A DNA stretch of 23,586 nucleotides from an uncultured Bacillota bacterium (GCA_905208455.1 CAJLPK010000017.1:1-23586); one strand, 5' to 3'; counted from the stretch's first letter, positions 7,346 to 16,491 are shown. The notes: a model not told the origin generated them from the letters alone. Translations and numbers: made by a program.

Positions 7346-7374
7346 TTGAAGAACAAATGTTCGTATGGTATACT
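7346..7374 (+). promoter_or_regulatory. lexA promoter with LexA operator in the spacer
   Basis: TTGAAG (7346-7351), a 17-base spacer, and TATACT (7369-7374). The LexA box GAACAAATGTTC at 7351-7362 is followed by G, giving autoregulation. Layout and sequence copy the recA promoter. Confidence 0.9.
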
Positions 7375-7416
7375 AATGCCAAGAAAATGGAACGCGAAAC
7401 AGGAAGGGGTTTCACG

Positions 7417-8040
7417 ATGGCTATCAGTGCAAAACAGCAAAAAGTACTTGATTATATTCGTTCTTTTATGAAGCAACATGGATACCCGCCGGCAGTACGG
7501 GACATCTGTCAAGGATTAAATCTAAAATCAACCTCTACGGCACATGGGTATCTAGCCCGCTTGGAAAAGCAGGGATATATACGGAGAGATCCTTCTAAAA
7601 CAAGGGCAATAGAATTGATCGAGGATGGAGATATATCCACTGAGGGCCCGCTAGAGATCCAGGCAGTCAATGTGCCATTGCTGGGGCAGGTCGCTGCTGG
7701 CATGCCAATCTTAGCGGAAGAAAACCTGGAAGAATATATAGCCATGCCAAAAGAAATTGTTCCCTACGACACGAAGGAAACCTTTGCATTGGAAATCAAG
7801 GGAGAAAGTATGGTTAAGGCCGGAATACTCAATGGAGACAGAATCATTGTAAGGCAGACCAATGTAGCAGAAAATGGCGATATTATTGTAGCGCTCATAG
7901 ACAATGAAGCAACTTGTAAGCGATTCTATAAGGAAGAGAACAGGATACGCCTTCAACCAGAGAATGATCTTATGGATCCTATGTACTTTGATGAGGTGCA
8001 AATATTGGGCAAGGTAATCGGCCTTATCCGTAATTATTGA
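7417..8040 (+). CDS. lexA: SOS repressor LexA
   Basis: A 207-residue protein, the standard length. It represses SOS genes by binding GAAC-N4-GTTC boxes as a dimer and cuts itself when RecA filaments form on damaged DNA. A winged-helix DNA-binding domain covers about 1-68 (PPAVRDICQGL...STSTAHGYLARLE). The cleavage site is Ala94-Gly95 (GQVAAGMP), and the Ser-Lys dyad is S131 (KGESMVKAG) and K168 (EATCKRFY). The ATG at 7417 follows AGGAAGGGG and gives the family N-terminus (MAISAKQQKVLDYI). The frame is open upstream to 7156, but that stretch contains the promoter and operator, so longer starts are rejected. It is a single-gene unit ending at a hairpin. Confidence 0.97.
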   Translation: MAISAKQQKVLDYIRSFMKQHGYPPAVRDICQGLNLKSTSTAHGYLARLEKQGYIRRDPSKTRAIELIEDGDISTEGPLEIQAVNVPLLGQVAAGMPILAEENLEEYIAMPKEIVPYDTKETFALEIKGESMVKAGILNGDRIIVRQTNVAENGDIIVALIDNEATCKRFYKEENRIRLQPENDLMDPMYFDEVQILGKVIGLIRNY

Positions 8041-8046
8041 TTAGAA

Positions 8047-8080
8047 AAGGGGAAAGCTATGCGCTCTCCCCTTCTTTTTT
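8047..8080 (+). terminator. Terminator after lexA
   Basis: AAGGGGA-A-AGC (8047-8057) pairs with GCT-C-TCCCCTT (8063-8073) with one mismatch and a 5-base loop, then CTTTTTT. In reverse it ends in TTTTC, so it may also serve weakly for the convergent ynbB operon, whose stop codon lies at its edge. Confidence 0.8.
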
Positions 8081-9344
8081 ATTTCGATTTTAAGACTGCA
8101 TCCAATGCATATAAACAACCAATGCGGCCATGCTCATAGGTTAATCCTCCCTGAAAATAGCAAATATATGGCTCTATCATTGGAGCATCTGCCGAAAGTT
8201 CAATCGAGGAGCCCTGCACAAACGCCCCTGCCGCCATTACAACCTCATGGGTATAGCCAGGCATGGCCCAGGGCTCTGGCGTTGCCATAGAGTCAACGGG
8301 AGACGCCTTTTGAATTGAGCGGCAAAATGCCAGCAATGGATCCGCTGCTCGAAATGCAATGGATTGAATGATATCACTGCGCATTGCTTCAGGAACTGGA
8401 TTGACTTCATATCCCAGCTTGGAAAACACCTGCGCAAATAGGATGGCAGTTTTCACTGCACTTGCAGTTACAGTAGGCGCCAAAAAGAATCCCTGATAAA
8501 ATGGCCTGTATGATGCTTCATAGGAACCGCAAGCGCGTCCGATCCCAGGAGCAGTCAAAGCGTGTTCAACTTTAGCAATGGCTTTTTCGGTCCCTGCAAT
8601 ATAGCCGCCGGTCGGTGCGATCCCTCCACCTGGGTTTTTAATCAAAGAACCAGCCATCGCATCAGCACCTACGCCAACCGGCTCCTTTTCTTCCGTAAAC
8701 TCCCCATAACAGTTATCGACAAAAACCATAATATCTTGGTTATGCGCATGTACCAAATCTGCCAGTTCTCTAATTTCGTCTACACACAAACTTCTGCGCC
8801 ATGCATAGCCTGCGCTTCTCTGCACAGCAACAACAGAAATAGAGGCATCCTCCCGCAGAGCTTTCTTGATTGCCTGATAATCCATGCTCCCATCCGGTAA
8901 AAGTTCAATTTGCTTATAGCCGATTCCTAAGCGCGTCAAGGCCCCCAGCGTATCCTCTATGCCAATCACTTGTTCCAGCGTATCATACGGCTTTCCAGAT
9001 ATGTAACAGAGCGTCTGGCCAGGCTCTAGTAATCCTTGTAATGCAATGGCTAAGGCATGTGTTCCCGATACAATCTGAGGGCGTACAAGCGCATCTTGGC
9101 TGCCAAATGTTTTTGAGAATAGCTTCTCAAGAGTATCTCTGCCAATATCATCATAGCCATAGCCGCTGCTACACACAAAATGAGATGCCTGGATACCACA
9201 ATCTGCAAAAGCCTTCAAAACCTTTGCTTGATTATACTGTGCCATCTCTTGTACTCGTGTAAATAAAGGTTCTATCTCCTTTTCGCATTGGAGCAATATA
9301 TTCTCTGCTTCTTCTGATATTCCCAATAATGAAGCCAATTTCAT
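8079..9344 (-). CDS. ynbB: Methionine gamma-lyase family PLP protein (YnbB / 'aluminium resistance' family)
   Basis: A 421-residue fold-type I PLP enzyme. Visible features are a phosphate-binding region (IVSGTHALAIAL, 92-103), the PLP-ring aspartate D210 (MVFVDNCYGEF) and the likely Schiff-base lysine K236 (GSLIKNPGGG), followed by a glycine-rich segment (APTGGYIAG). These are hallmarks of the family annotated as methionine gamma-lyase-like or aluminium resistance. The true substrate is not established and I do not assign one. It is the last gene of the mut/mia operon: its ATG overlaps the miaA stop as ATGA, implying translational coupling. Placement after miaA resembles the B. subtilis miaA-hfq-ynbA-ynbB order with the middle genes absent. 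The convergent lexA terminator abuts its stop. Confidence 0.9.
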   Translation of the reverse strand: MKLASLLGISEEAENILLQCEKEIEPLFTRVQEMAQYNQAKVLKAFADCGIQASHFVCSSGYGYDDIGRDTLEKLFSKTFGSQDALVRPQIVSGTHALAIALQGLLEPGQTLCYISGKPYDTLEQVIGIEDTLGALTRLGIGYKQIELLPDGSMDYQAIKKALREDASISVVAVQRSAGYAWRRSLCVDEIRELADLVHAHNQDIMVFVDNCYGEFTEEKEPVGVGADAMAGSLIKNPGGGIAPTGGYIAGTEKAIAKVEHALTAPGIGRACGSYEASYRPFYQGFFLAPTVTASAVKTAILFAQVFSKLGYEVNPVPEAMRSDIIQSIAFRAADPLLAFCRSIQKASPVDSMATPEPWAMPGYTHEVVMAAGAFVQGSSIELSADAPMIEPYICYFQGGLTYEHGRIGCLYALDAVLKSK

Positions 9345-10327
9345 TTTAATCGCTCTCCCTTCGCATTAAAAAAGTTTTTCGATACACAGTCAAATATAAA
9401 TTCTGCAACCAAGGCTTCTGCCGTTGAAATAGCCTCTGGCTCATCTGCCTTAATCCAGCATATCTCTGGCTCCTGATGACGAAACCAGGTCATTTGTCTC
9501 TTGGCAAACTGCCTTGTTTGTATGAATATCTGCTCCAGCGCTTCTTCTAAGCTGCACGATCCATCAAAATAGGCAAAAAGCTGTTTATATCCTAATCCTT
9601 GCATAGAAGGCAAGGAAGTTGATAAATTTAGATTGTAAATGTATTTTGCTTCATCAATCAACCCTTCGTCAACCATAATATCAATTCTTTTTTTTATTCG
9701 CTCCATCAATTTTTCTCTAGGCCATTGTAACCCTAATAATAAAGTATGGTAAATATCCTTTTTCTGAGGCATCTTATTGTTACCTTGTTGGCTAAACGGT
9801 TTTCCTGTAATCTGAAAAACTTCCAATGCACGAATTACCCTTTTTACATCGTTTGGATGCAAGCGCGCTGCGGTTTTTTCATCAATGCTATGAAGCATTT
9901 GATGTAAAGCATATTTTCCATTTTTATTTACATATTCAAGCAACTCCTGTCGAATATTTCTATCCGAAACAGCATTTGAAAATGACATATGATATAAAAT
10001 AGCACGAATATAAAGTCCTGTCCCGCCACATATAATTGGAAGCTTTCCCCTATTGTAAATCTCCTCAATAGCTTTGGTTGCTTGTTGTGCGTACTGGCTT
10101 ACTGTGTATTCAGTTGATACCGGCACAATACTCATCATATGGTGCGGAATGCCTTGCTGCTCTTCCTTGGTCGGCTTGGCAGCGCCTATATTCAGTTCCT
10201 TGTAAACTTGCATAGAGTCAGCATTGATGATCTCTCCATCAAAGCTCTTTGCCAAATGGATGGCCATTGCTGTCTTTCCTGATGCTGTTGGCCCCGCTAC
10301 GACCACAACTGGGATCCGCTGTTTCAT
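9341..10327 (-). CDS. miaA: tRNA dimethylallyltransferase
   Basis: A 328-residue protein, slightly longer than the typical 300-320. It adds the dimethylallyl group to N6 of A37 in tRNAs reading U-starting codons; MiaB, encoded at the head of the same operon, then methylthiolates it. The P-loop AGPTASGKT (11-19), the INADSMQVYKELNIGAAKPT region (35-53; substrate-contact residues), PHHMM, and GGTGLYIRA are all present. The C-terminal QTRQFAKRQMTWFR block, conserved in MiaA, is also present. Its ATG overlaps the mutL stop (ATGA), and its own stop overlaps the ynbB start. Local base use is somewhat more A+T-rich (e.g. many AAA and ATA codons) than in mutL/mutS, within the range of the window. Confidence 0.97.
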   Translation of the reverse strand: MKQRIPVVVVAGPTASGKTAMAIHLAKSFDGEIINADSMQVYKELNIGAAKPTKEEQQGIPHHMMSIVPVSTEYTVSQYAQQATKAIEEIYNRGKLPIICGGTGLYIRAILYHMSFSNAVSDRNIRQELLEYVNKNGKYALHQMLHSIDEKTAARLHPNDVKRVIRALEVFQITGKPFSQQGNNKMPQKKDIYHTLLLGLQWPREKLMERIKKRIDIMVDEGLIDEAKYIYNLNLSTSLPSMQGLGYKQLFAYFDGSCSLEEALEQIFIQTRQFAKRQMTWFRHQEPEICWIKADEPEAISTAEALVAEFIFDCVSKNFFNAKGERLK

Positions 10328-12243
10328 ACCAATCTCCCGAATCTCTTTTCCAAATCCGTCTTAGAAAGACGAATTGCGATAGGCCTTCCATGCGGGCAGG
10401 TTAAATGCTCATGATTGCGCAATTTGTCTACGAGCATTTCCATTTCCTCCTGGCTCAATATGTCTCCCGCCTTTATGCTGTGTCTGCATGCAGAGCGAAT
10501 CAGCTTATGCATCACCATATCGCTCATCTGTACGTTCTCACCATTGAGCACATGATCTAATACATCCGTAAAAAATCTAGCAAAAGATACCGTTCCTAAA
10601 ACCAAAGGATATGAGCGAACGATTACCTCTTTTTCTCCAAAAATATCCGCATCAAATCCGAGGCGCGCAAAAATGTCCTGATGATCCTGAAAAGCCGCCA
10701 TTTCCGAAAAAGTCAAAGACAAAATATCCGGAACCAGCATTGGCTGTGACACCACGTCACTTTGCAAAATTTGCGCTAGATAAGCATCATAGGTAAGCCT
10801 TTCATGCCCTGCATGTTGATCAATAATATAGAACAATTCACCTGACTGCACCAAAAGATATGTTTCAAATAACTGGCCTAATACGATTGGATGTTCCCCC
10901 AAGGACTTTCGCTCAGCTTTCATCTCCACAGAATCAACTGCCTCCTCCCCTCTATTAGGGGACGCAATCGGGATCGTGCGCGGTGGCATGATACCCGCAT
11001 CCTCATGCAGTTCATAAGCGCCGCTCTCTAGCCGAAAAGCAAAGCTGGATGGAGTTTGTTTTTCATTTTCCCATAGGGTATGCTTGGTATAATCTGCGCC
11101 CGATTCTGTTTCTTGTGCAGAGACCTGTGGCGCCATGTCAGATCGGGATACCCCCTCTTCCTTCAATTCCAATTGCTGCGGTATTTGCTCCTGTTGCGGG
11201 TATTCCGCAGGAAGCTCTTTTTGATACACAAACGCGCGCTCTGCTTTCTCCTCTCCTTTTTGCTGCAAAGCAATGGCTCGCTGCACTGCTTCTGTGACGC
11301 TGGCGCTGATAGCCAATGGATCTGCGAAGCGCACCTCCACCTTTTGCGGGTGAACATTGACATCTACATTGGCATACGGCATTTCCAAATTTAGTACAAA
11401 AAAAGGAAAGCGGCCTATCATGAGCGTCTGCCCATATCCTTTTTGCACTGCTTCTGATAATAATTTACTTTGAATCACACGGCCATTGACAATCAACGTT
11501 TGCCCTGCATGCGATTGCCGAGAGAGCTCCTGAGCCCCAATATAGCCTTCTATTTTTAGTGAATCATGCTGATATGAAACAGATAAAAGCTGATGCACGA
11601 TCTGCTTGCCATATACCGATACAATGGCATCCCTTAGGCCGCTTCCAGGACTGTGATAAACCATTTTATGATTATTCACTAGACGAATGGATATCTCAGG
11701 GTGGGAAAGAATTGCTCTAAGCACCACATCCGATACCTTTGCCGCCTCCACGGATGGGGATTTTACAAATTTCAACCTAGCCGGCGTATTGAAAAACAAA
11801 TCTCTTACCGTTAAATTTGTTCCCTCCGGGCATCCTACCGTTCCCTGGTCAACAACCTTTCCTCCCTCCAAGACGATAGAGGAACCAAGCTCTTTTCCCT
11901 TTTGCCGAGAGGATAAAGCCACCCTGGAAACGGCAGCAATGCTGGAAAGCGCTTCACCGCGAAATCCCATAGTTTCAATGGCCATCAAGGAGTCTCCATT
12001 ACGGATCTTTCCCGTTGCGTGGCGCATAAATGCCAATGGGAGATCGTCTGGATGGATCCCGGAGCCGTTATCTGCGATCCGAATCAAGGATAAGCCACCG
12101 CTGGCAATCTCTATAGAAATAGAGGTTGCCCCTGCATCCAATGCATTCTCTAAAAGCTCCTTGACCACAGAAGAAGGGCGCTCTACAACTTCCCCTGCTG
12201 CAATACGATTGCTTGTAGATTCATCTAATAATTGTATCCGCAT
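10324..12243 (-). CDS. mutL: DNA mismatch repair protein MutL (endonuclease type)
   Basis: A 639-residue protein. The N-terminal GHKL ATPase domain (about 1-335) has E32-N33 (LLENALDAGA), DNGSGI (58-63), and ATGKI/GFRGEAL. A variable Q/E-rich linker spans about 330-445. The C-terminal domain carries the nicking endonuclease motif DQHA-x2-E-x4-D (475-486), with Asp in place of the usual last Glu. ACRHSIKAGD (585-594) and CPHGRP (616-621) complete the metal site. QPMLVP (500-505) resembles the beta-clamp-binding motif of Bacillus MutL. The presence of these motifs agrees with the absence of MutH in this group. It follows mutS by 3 bases and overlaps miaA by 4. Confidence 0.97.
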   Translation of the reverse strand: MRIQLLDESTSNRIAAGEVVERPSSVVKELLENALDAGATSISIEIASGGLSLIRIADNGSGIHPDDLPLAFMRHATGKIRNGDSLMAIETMGFRGEALSSIAAVSRVALSSRQKGKELGSSIVLEGGKVVDQGTVGCPEGTNLTVRDLFFNTPARLKFVKSPSVEAAKVSDVVLRAILSHPEISIRLVNNHKMVYHSPGSGLRDAIVSVYGKQIVHQLLSVSYQHDSLKIEGYIGAQELSRQSHAGQTLIVNGRVIQSKLLSEAVQKGYGQTLMIGRFPFFVLNLEMPYANVDVNVHPQKVEVRFADPLAISASVTEAVQRAIALQQKGEEKAERAFVYQKELPAEYPQQEQIPQQLELKEEGVSRSDMAPQVSAQETESGADYTKHTLWENEKQTPSSFAFRLESGAYELHEDAGIMPPRTIPIASPNRGEEAVDSVEMKAERKSLGEHPIVLGQLFETYLLVQSGELFYIIDQHAGHERLTYDAYLAQILQSDVVSQPMLVPDILSLTFSEMAAFQDHQDIFARLGFDADIFGEKEVIVRSYPLVLGTVSFARFFTDVLDHVLNGENVQMSDMVMHKLIRSACRHSIKAGDILSQEEMEMLVDKLRNHEHLTCPHGRPIAIRLSKTDLEKRFGRLV

Positions 12244-12246
12244 TCT

Positions 12247-14850
12247 TTATTTTACTCCATTTGCCTTCAACGTAAGCTCATGCAGCATTGCAAACGCCTC
12301 CATCGGCGTAATTTGCGTCATATCCATACTGCATAATTGCTTCATAATTTCCTTGGTATTGTCTTTGCCTGCCTCAAATTGCATTTGCCCCTCCACATTG
12401 GTCTTTTCCTCTGTATTCAAATGAGGATTCAAACTAACATCCTGAAGGTTATTCAAAATCTCTCTCGCACGCTTTACAACTTGTTTTGGCACACCTGCTA
12501 ATTTCGCTACCTCTATACCAAAGCTTTTATCCGTCGCTCCTGGAGAGATCCTATGAAGAAACACAATGTCATCGCCCATTTCCCGGGCCAGTACGCAATA
12601 GTTCTTTACGCCTGGCATGGCGCTTTCCAGCCCTGCCAATTCATGATAGTGCGTAGCAAACAGGGTCTTTGCTCCTACATTTTGGGGATTGCACAAATAC
12701 TCCGATACTGCCCAGGCAATGGAAAGTCCGTCAAATGTGCTTGTTCCCCGGCCGATTTCATCTAGCAGAATCAAGCTGTTTTTGGTCGCATGGTTCAAAA
12801 TATTGGCTGTTTCCGTCATTTCTACCATAAATGTGCTGCGTCCGGAAGCCAAATCATCAGAAGCGCCTACCCTGGTAAAAATCTGGTCCACCAAGCAAAT
12901 ATCTGCAAAATCTGCCGGCACAAAAGAACCGATATGCGCCATCAGCACAATGACCGCCACCTGCCGCATATAAGTGCTTTTCCCTGACATATTAGGACCC
13001 GTGATTACCAGAAGCCTATCCGTTTCCTGATCCATCTCTACATTATTCGGCACAAATCCAGAAACTGTCTTTTCCACAACAGGATGGCGTCCCTCTGTAA
13101 TATGAATACCGCCAGACTGGTTGATTTTCGGCCTAATATATTTATTTTCATACGCGGCAAATGCCAGCGCTTGTAATACATCCAGCTCCGCCAATGCCTT
13201 TGAAGTGGTCTGCAGAGTACGGATATGCGTTGTAATCTCCTCCCTAAGAGATACAAACATTGCATATTCCAGCCGGACGCACTTTTCCTGTGCACCCAGC
13301 AACGTCTCTTCCATTTTTTTGAGCTCTTCTGTGATATATCTCTCTGCATTGACAAGCGTTTGTTTGCGTACATACCGATACGGCACCTGAGAAATTTGTC
13401 CTTTGCTGACCTCAATATAGTAGCCAAACACCTTGTTGTAGCCTATTTTTAATGTTTTAATGCCTGTCTCTTCTTTTTCGCGCGCCTCCAGCTCCGCCAT
13501 CCATTGTTTCCCATCCGTTGCTGCACTTTTTAACGTATCCACCTCTTGGTTGAAGCCCGGCTTAATAATCCCCCCATCGCGAACGGAAATGGGCGGATCA
13601 TCAATCAGCGCGCTGTCTATCAAGGATACCAGGCCTTCCAGCGGATCCAGCCGATCCAAAATAGATGAGATCTCCGGCACACCAGTTTTTGCTAATATAT
13701 GTTTAATTTCAGGCACAACCGACAACGACTGGCAGATTGCTTTTGCATCCCTTGCATTCAGCGTTTGATACGAGATCTTGCTGCAAAGCCTTTCCAGGTC
13801 ATATACTTTATCCAAGCAATCCCGAACCTGCTCTCTCAATCCAAAGTCCTGGAAAAAACAGGATACCGCATTTTGTCTGTGTTCTATGGCTTCTGCATTT
13901 TGCAATGGCTGCTCAATCCAACGCTTAAGCAGCCTGCTGCCCTGCGCCGTTCTCGTTTTGTCTAAAACACCAAACAGCGTTCCTTTTTTTCCGCCTCCCA
14001 TCATGGGCTGTGTCAGCTCCAAGTTGCGTTTCGTGCTTTTATCCAGCAACATGATGTTCGCATCATCTGCCTTTTGCAGACGGTTGATATGCAGCAAGGA
14101 TACTTTCTGCGTTTGAATCAAATATGTGCTAAGCGCTCCCGCTGCCTGCACGCCAACCGGCAGCTTTTCCAGCCCCAGCTCCTTAATGTTCGGCTGATGA
14201 AACTGCTTTAGAAGGGATTCCTCCGCGTTTTGTTTGGAAAAATTCCATGCTCCTTGGGTTGTTACCATTGCCTTGATCTGTGATAATGTAGGCAATGCTG
14301 CTAAATAGGTTGCATCATCCGTAATGATTTCCGCAGGATCCAGCAGCCCTATGATCTGCTCCAGCGCCTGCGCAATGCCATCTGATTTAATCTGATCTAC
14401 AACAAACTCACCCGTAGAAACATCGCACCATGCGCAGCCCAATACAGGCTTTTTCCAAAAGACAGAAAGAATATATCGGCAGCTTTCCCTCTCTAACATA
14501 TTCTCCTCTATCACAGTGCCTGGTGTAATGACACGCACGATCTCTCTTTCTACCAAACCTTTGGAGGTTGCGGGGTCTGTCATCTGCTCACAAATGGCAA
14601 CCTTATGCCCGTTTTCCACCAGTTTTTTTATATAATTGTTTACACTATGGTAGGGAACGCCGCACATGGGCGCCCGCTCCTCCAGGCCGCAATCCCGCCC
14701 TGTTAGAACCAGCTCCAATTCTTTGCTGGCCGTTTGAGCGTCTTCAAAAAACATTTCATAGAAGTCGCCCAAGCGAAACATTAATATGCAGTCTTTATAG
14801 GACTCCTTCAGCAGCAAATACTGCTGCATCATGGGTGAAAGCTTTGCCAT
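12247..14850 (-). CDS. mutS: DNA mismatch repair protein MutS
   Basis: An 867-residue protein, normal for MutS. It scans DNA for mispairs and recruits MutL. The mismatch-reading Phe-x-Glu is F30-E32 in GDFYEMF. The connector, core and clamp domains follow; Walker A is GPNMSGKST (619-627), Walker B is LILLDE (694-699), and GRGTSTFDGLS is the dimer signature. The C-terminal helix-turn-helix region closes the protein. The ATG at 14850 has AGGAGG 6 bases upstream and the family-standard start (MAKLSPMMQQYL). The gap to the miaB stop is 9 bases. Several long frames on the opposite strand are shadows. Confidence 0.98.
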   Translation of the reverse strand: MAKLSPMMQQYLLLKESYKDCILMFRLGDFYEMFFEDAQTASKELELVLTGRDCGLEERAPMCGVPYHSVNNYIKKLVENGHKVAICEQMTDPATSKGLVEREIVRVITPGTVIEENMLERESCRYILSVFWKKPVLGCAWCDVSTGEFVVDQIKSDGIAQALEQIIGLLDPAEIITDDATYLAALPTLSQIKAMVTTQGAWNFSKQNAEESLLKQFHQPNIKELGLEKLPVGVQAAGALSTYLIQTQKVSLLHINRLQKADDANIMLLDKSTKRNLELTQPMMGGGKKGTLFGVLDKTRTAQGSRLLKRWIEQPLQNAEAIEHRQNAVSCFFQDFGLREQVRDCLDKVYDLERLCSKISYQTLNARDAKAICQSLSVVPEIKHILAKTGVPEISSILDRLDPLEGLVSLIDSALIDDPPISVRDGGIIKPGFNQEVDTLKSAATDGKQWMAELEAREKEETGIKTLKIGYNKVFGYYIEVSKGQISQVPYRYVRKQTLVNAERYITEELKKMEETLLGAQEKCVRLEYAMFVSLREEITTHIRTLQTTSKALAELDVLQALAFAAYENKYIRPKINQSGGIHITEGRHPVVEKTVSGFVPNNVEMDQETDRLLVITGPNMSGKSTYMRQVAVIVLMAHIGSFVPADFADICLVDQIFTRVGASDDLASGRSTFMVEMTETANILNHATKNSLILLDEIGRGTSTFDGLSIAWAVSEYLCNPQNVGAKTLFATHYHELAGLESAMPGVKNYCVLAREMGDDIVFLHRISPGATDKSFGIEVAKLAGVPKQVVKRAREILNNLQDVSLNPHLNTEEKTNVEGQMQFEAGKDNTKEIMKQLCSMDMTQITPMEAFAMLHELTLKANGVK

Positions 14851-14859
14851 GAAATCCTC

Positions 14860-16203
14860 CTAACACCGTTGTCCAAACAAGGTATTTGTCTTGGCCTGAG
14901 TAATCCGGACTTTAATAAAATCTCCAGGCATTGCCGGTTCTCCGCCCTGGTCAAAATTGACAGTCCTGCCGCGGTCAATCTTTCCTGTTGCTTGTCGGCT
15001 ATCCTTTTTGCTATGTCCCTCTACCAATACACATTGCTCTGTTCCAACCAAAGACTGATAGATTTTTTGGGAATCATTTTTCTGCTGCTCAATCAACTCA
15101 GCCAGCCGCTGCTGCTTTACTGCTTGCGATATTGCATCCTCCATCTTGGCCGCCGGCGTTCCTTTCCGCGGAGAATATGCAAAAGTAAATGCTGCATCAA
15201 AGCGTACCTGTTCCATAAGCGCCAGCGTATCGCGATGGTCTTGTTCCGTTTCTCCCGGGAAACCCGCAATTAAATCTGTTGTGATGCCAACATCCGGCAT
15301 CGCTGCTCTAAGCTTATCCACCAGGTCTAAATAATGCTCCCGCGTATATTTTCGGTTCATTGCCTTCAATATAGTATTACTACCGCTCTGTACGGGCAGG
15401 TGGATCTGCTTGCATACGTGTTCACACTCTGCCATAGCCGAGATCATATCATCGCTTAAATCTTTTGGATGGCTCGTCATAAACCGAATACGCTCTATCC
15501 CTATGTCATTCAATTCGCGAAGCAGGCGCGCAAAATTTTGTCCGCTGCGCCGATCATTGCCATAGCTGTTTACGTTTTGTCCCAACAGCGTAATCTCTTT
15601 ATAACCCTGCGCTTTTAGCTGCTCTGCCTCCTGCACAATCAGGGAAAACGGCCTGGATTTTTCCCGTCCCCTTACATAAGGAACGATGCAGTAGGTACAA
15701 AAATTATTGCAGCCATGAATGATATTGATAAACGCAAGCGGCGGCTCGTTGTGGTGAGCCGGCAAATCAAACTCCTGATCGGCATCACCAATTTTAGCTT
15801 CTCTCAATTTTATCCCCTGGGCCGCCTTATGCAGTGCCTCCGGCAAATCGTGTAAAGAATTGGTTCCCAGCGCAAAATCCACAAAAGGGAACCTTTTTCT
15901 AAGTTCTTTTACATTTCCTTCCTCAGCCATCATACAGCCAAATACCCCAACAATGGTATCTGGCCTCTTCTCCTTTAGCTTTTTGGTTGCTCCAATGGCT
16001 GTCCAGGCTTTTTGTTCTGCCAATTCACGGATACAGCATGTATTAAACAAAATAACATCCGCATGATCTTCCAATAAAGCTTGTACGTATCCTTCATGCT
16101 CCAAAATACCCTGTGCGGTTTGGCTTTCTCTCACGTTCATTTGGCAGCCAAATGTATGGATGGCATACGTGCGTTTTGCTTTGAAGCTGTTATTTTCCGG
16201 CAC
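14860..16203 (-). CDS. miaB: tRNA-2-methylthio-N6-dimethylallyladenosine synthase
   Basis: A 447-residue radical SAM methylthiotransferase that converts i6A37 to ms2i6A37 in tRNA. The N-terminal UPF0004 domain supplies cluster cysteines C20 (FGCQMN), C56 (NTCCIRE) and C90 (FGCM). The radical SAM triad is C165-x3-C169-x2-C172 (GCNNFCTYCIVPYVRG), and the C-terminal TRAM domain (about 380-445) binds RNA. NVRES and the QSGS region support MiaB over MtaB or RimO. The start is GTG at 16203 (cac on +), with AGGAGG at 16211-16216, 7 bases away. It is first in the operon, directly behind an extended -10 promoter, so both tRNA A37 enzymes share a transcript with mutSL. Confidence 0.97.
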   Translation of the reverse strand: MPENNSFKAKRTYAIHTFGCQMNVRESQTAQGILEHEGYVQALLEDHADVILFNTCCIRELAEQKAWTAIGATKKLKEKRPDTIVGVFGCMMAEEGNVKELRKRFPFVDFALGTNSLHDLPEALHKAAQGIKLREAKIGDADQEFDLPAHHNEPPLAFINIIHGCNNFCTYCIVPYVRGREKSRPFSLIVQEAEQLKAQGYKEITLLGQNVNSYGNDRRSGQNFARLLRELNDIGIERIRFMTSHPKDLSDDMISAMAECEHVCKQIHLPVQSGSNTILKAMNRKYTREHYLDLVDKLRAAMPDVGITTDLIAGFPGETEQDHRDTLALMEQVRFDAAFTFAYSPRKGTPAAKMEDAISQAVKQQRLAELIEQQKNDSQKIYQSLVGTEQCVLVEGHSKKDSRQATGKIDRGRTVNFDQGGEPAMPGDFIKVRITQAKTNTLFGQRC

Positions 16204-16241
16204 TGCTGGTCCTCCTGTCGAATCTTGTCTGTTAACAATTT

Positions 16242-16270
16242 ATTATACCAGAAAAGAAGAAATTTCTAAA
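16242..16270 (-). promoter_or_regulatory. Promoter of the miaB-mutS-mutL-miaA-ynbB operon
   Basis: On the - strand, a perfect TATAAT (16242-16247) is preceded by TGG (extended -10). The -35 is a weak TTTAGA (16265-16270) at 17 bases. No LexA box is visible. Confidence 0.8.
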
Positions 16271-16341
16271 CAGCAAGCAAACAAGATAATTTTCTAAAAC
16301 AAAAGATAGTAAAGTAAACGCAAAAAATTTGTATTTCAGGC

Positions 16342-16370
16342 TTGACATGAACTGTTTTATGCTGTATATT
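16342..16370 (+). promoter_or_regulatory. Promoter of the tRNA cluster
   Basis: A perfect TTGACA (16342-16347), a 17-base spacer, and TATATT (16365-16370). A G+C-rich GCGCGGGGTGCGG stretch follows near the start point, as in stringently controlled stable-RNA promoters; stringent control is inferred. Confidence 0.87.
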
Positions 16371-16401
16371 ATCACTTGTCGCGCGGGGTGCGGCTCCACG
16401 A

Positions 16402-16478
16402 CGGGGCGTGGCGCAGTTTGGTAGCGCGCCTGCTTTGGGAGCAGGAGGCCGCGGGTTCGAATCCCTCCGCCCCGACCA
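16402..16478 (+). tRNA. tRNA-Pro (anticodon TGG)
   Basis: The acceptor CGGGGCG pairs with CGCCCCG, with discriminator A and encoded CCA. The anticodon stem CCTGC/GCAGG carries loop TTTGGGA. First gene of the seven-tRNA unit. Confidence 0.97.
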
Positions 16479-16491
16479 ATAGACAGTATAC

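Noticed and set aside
7156..7416. N-terminal extension of lexA
   Set aside because: It would translate through the lexA promoter and operator; the ATG at 7417 has a good ribosome site and gives the family length.
11687..12424. 245-codon open frame on + strand
   Set aside because: It lies wholly antisense to the conserved mutL and mutS ends, has Ser/Pro/Ile-rich shadow composition and no family motif.
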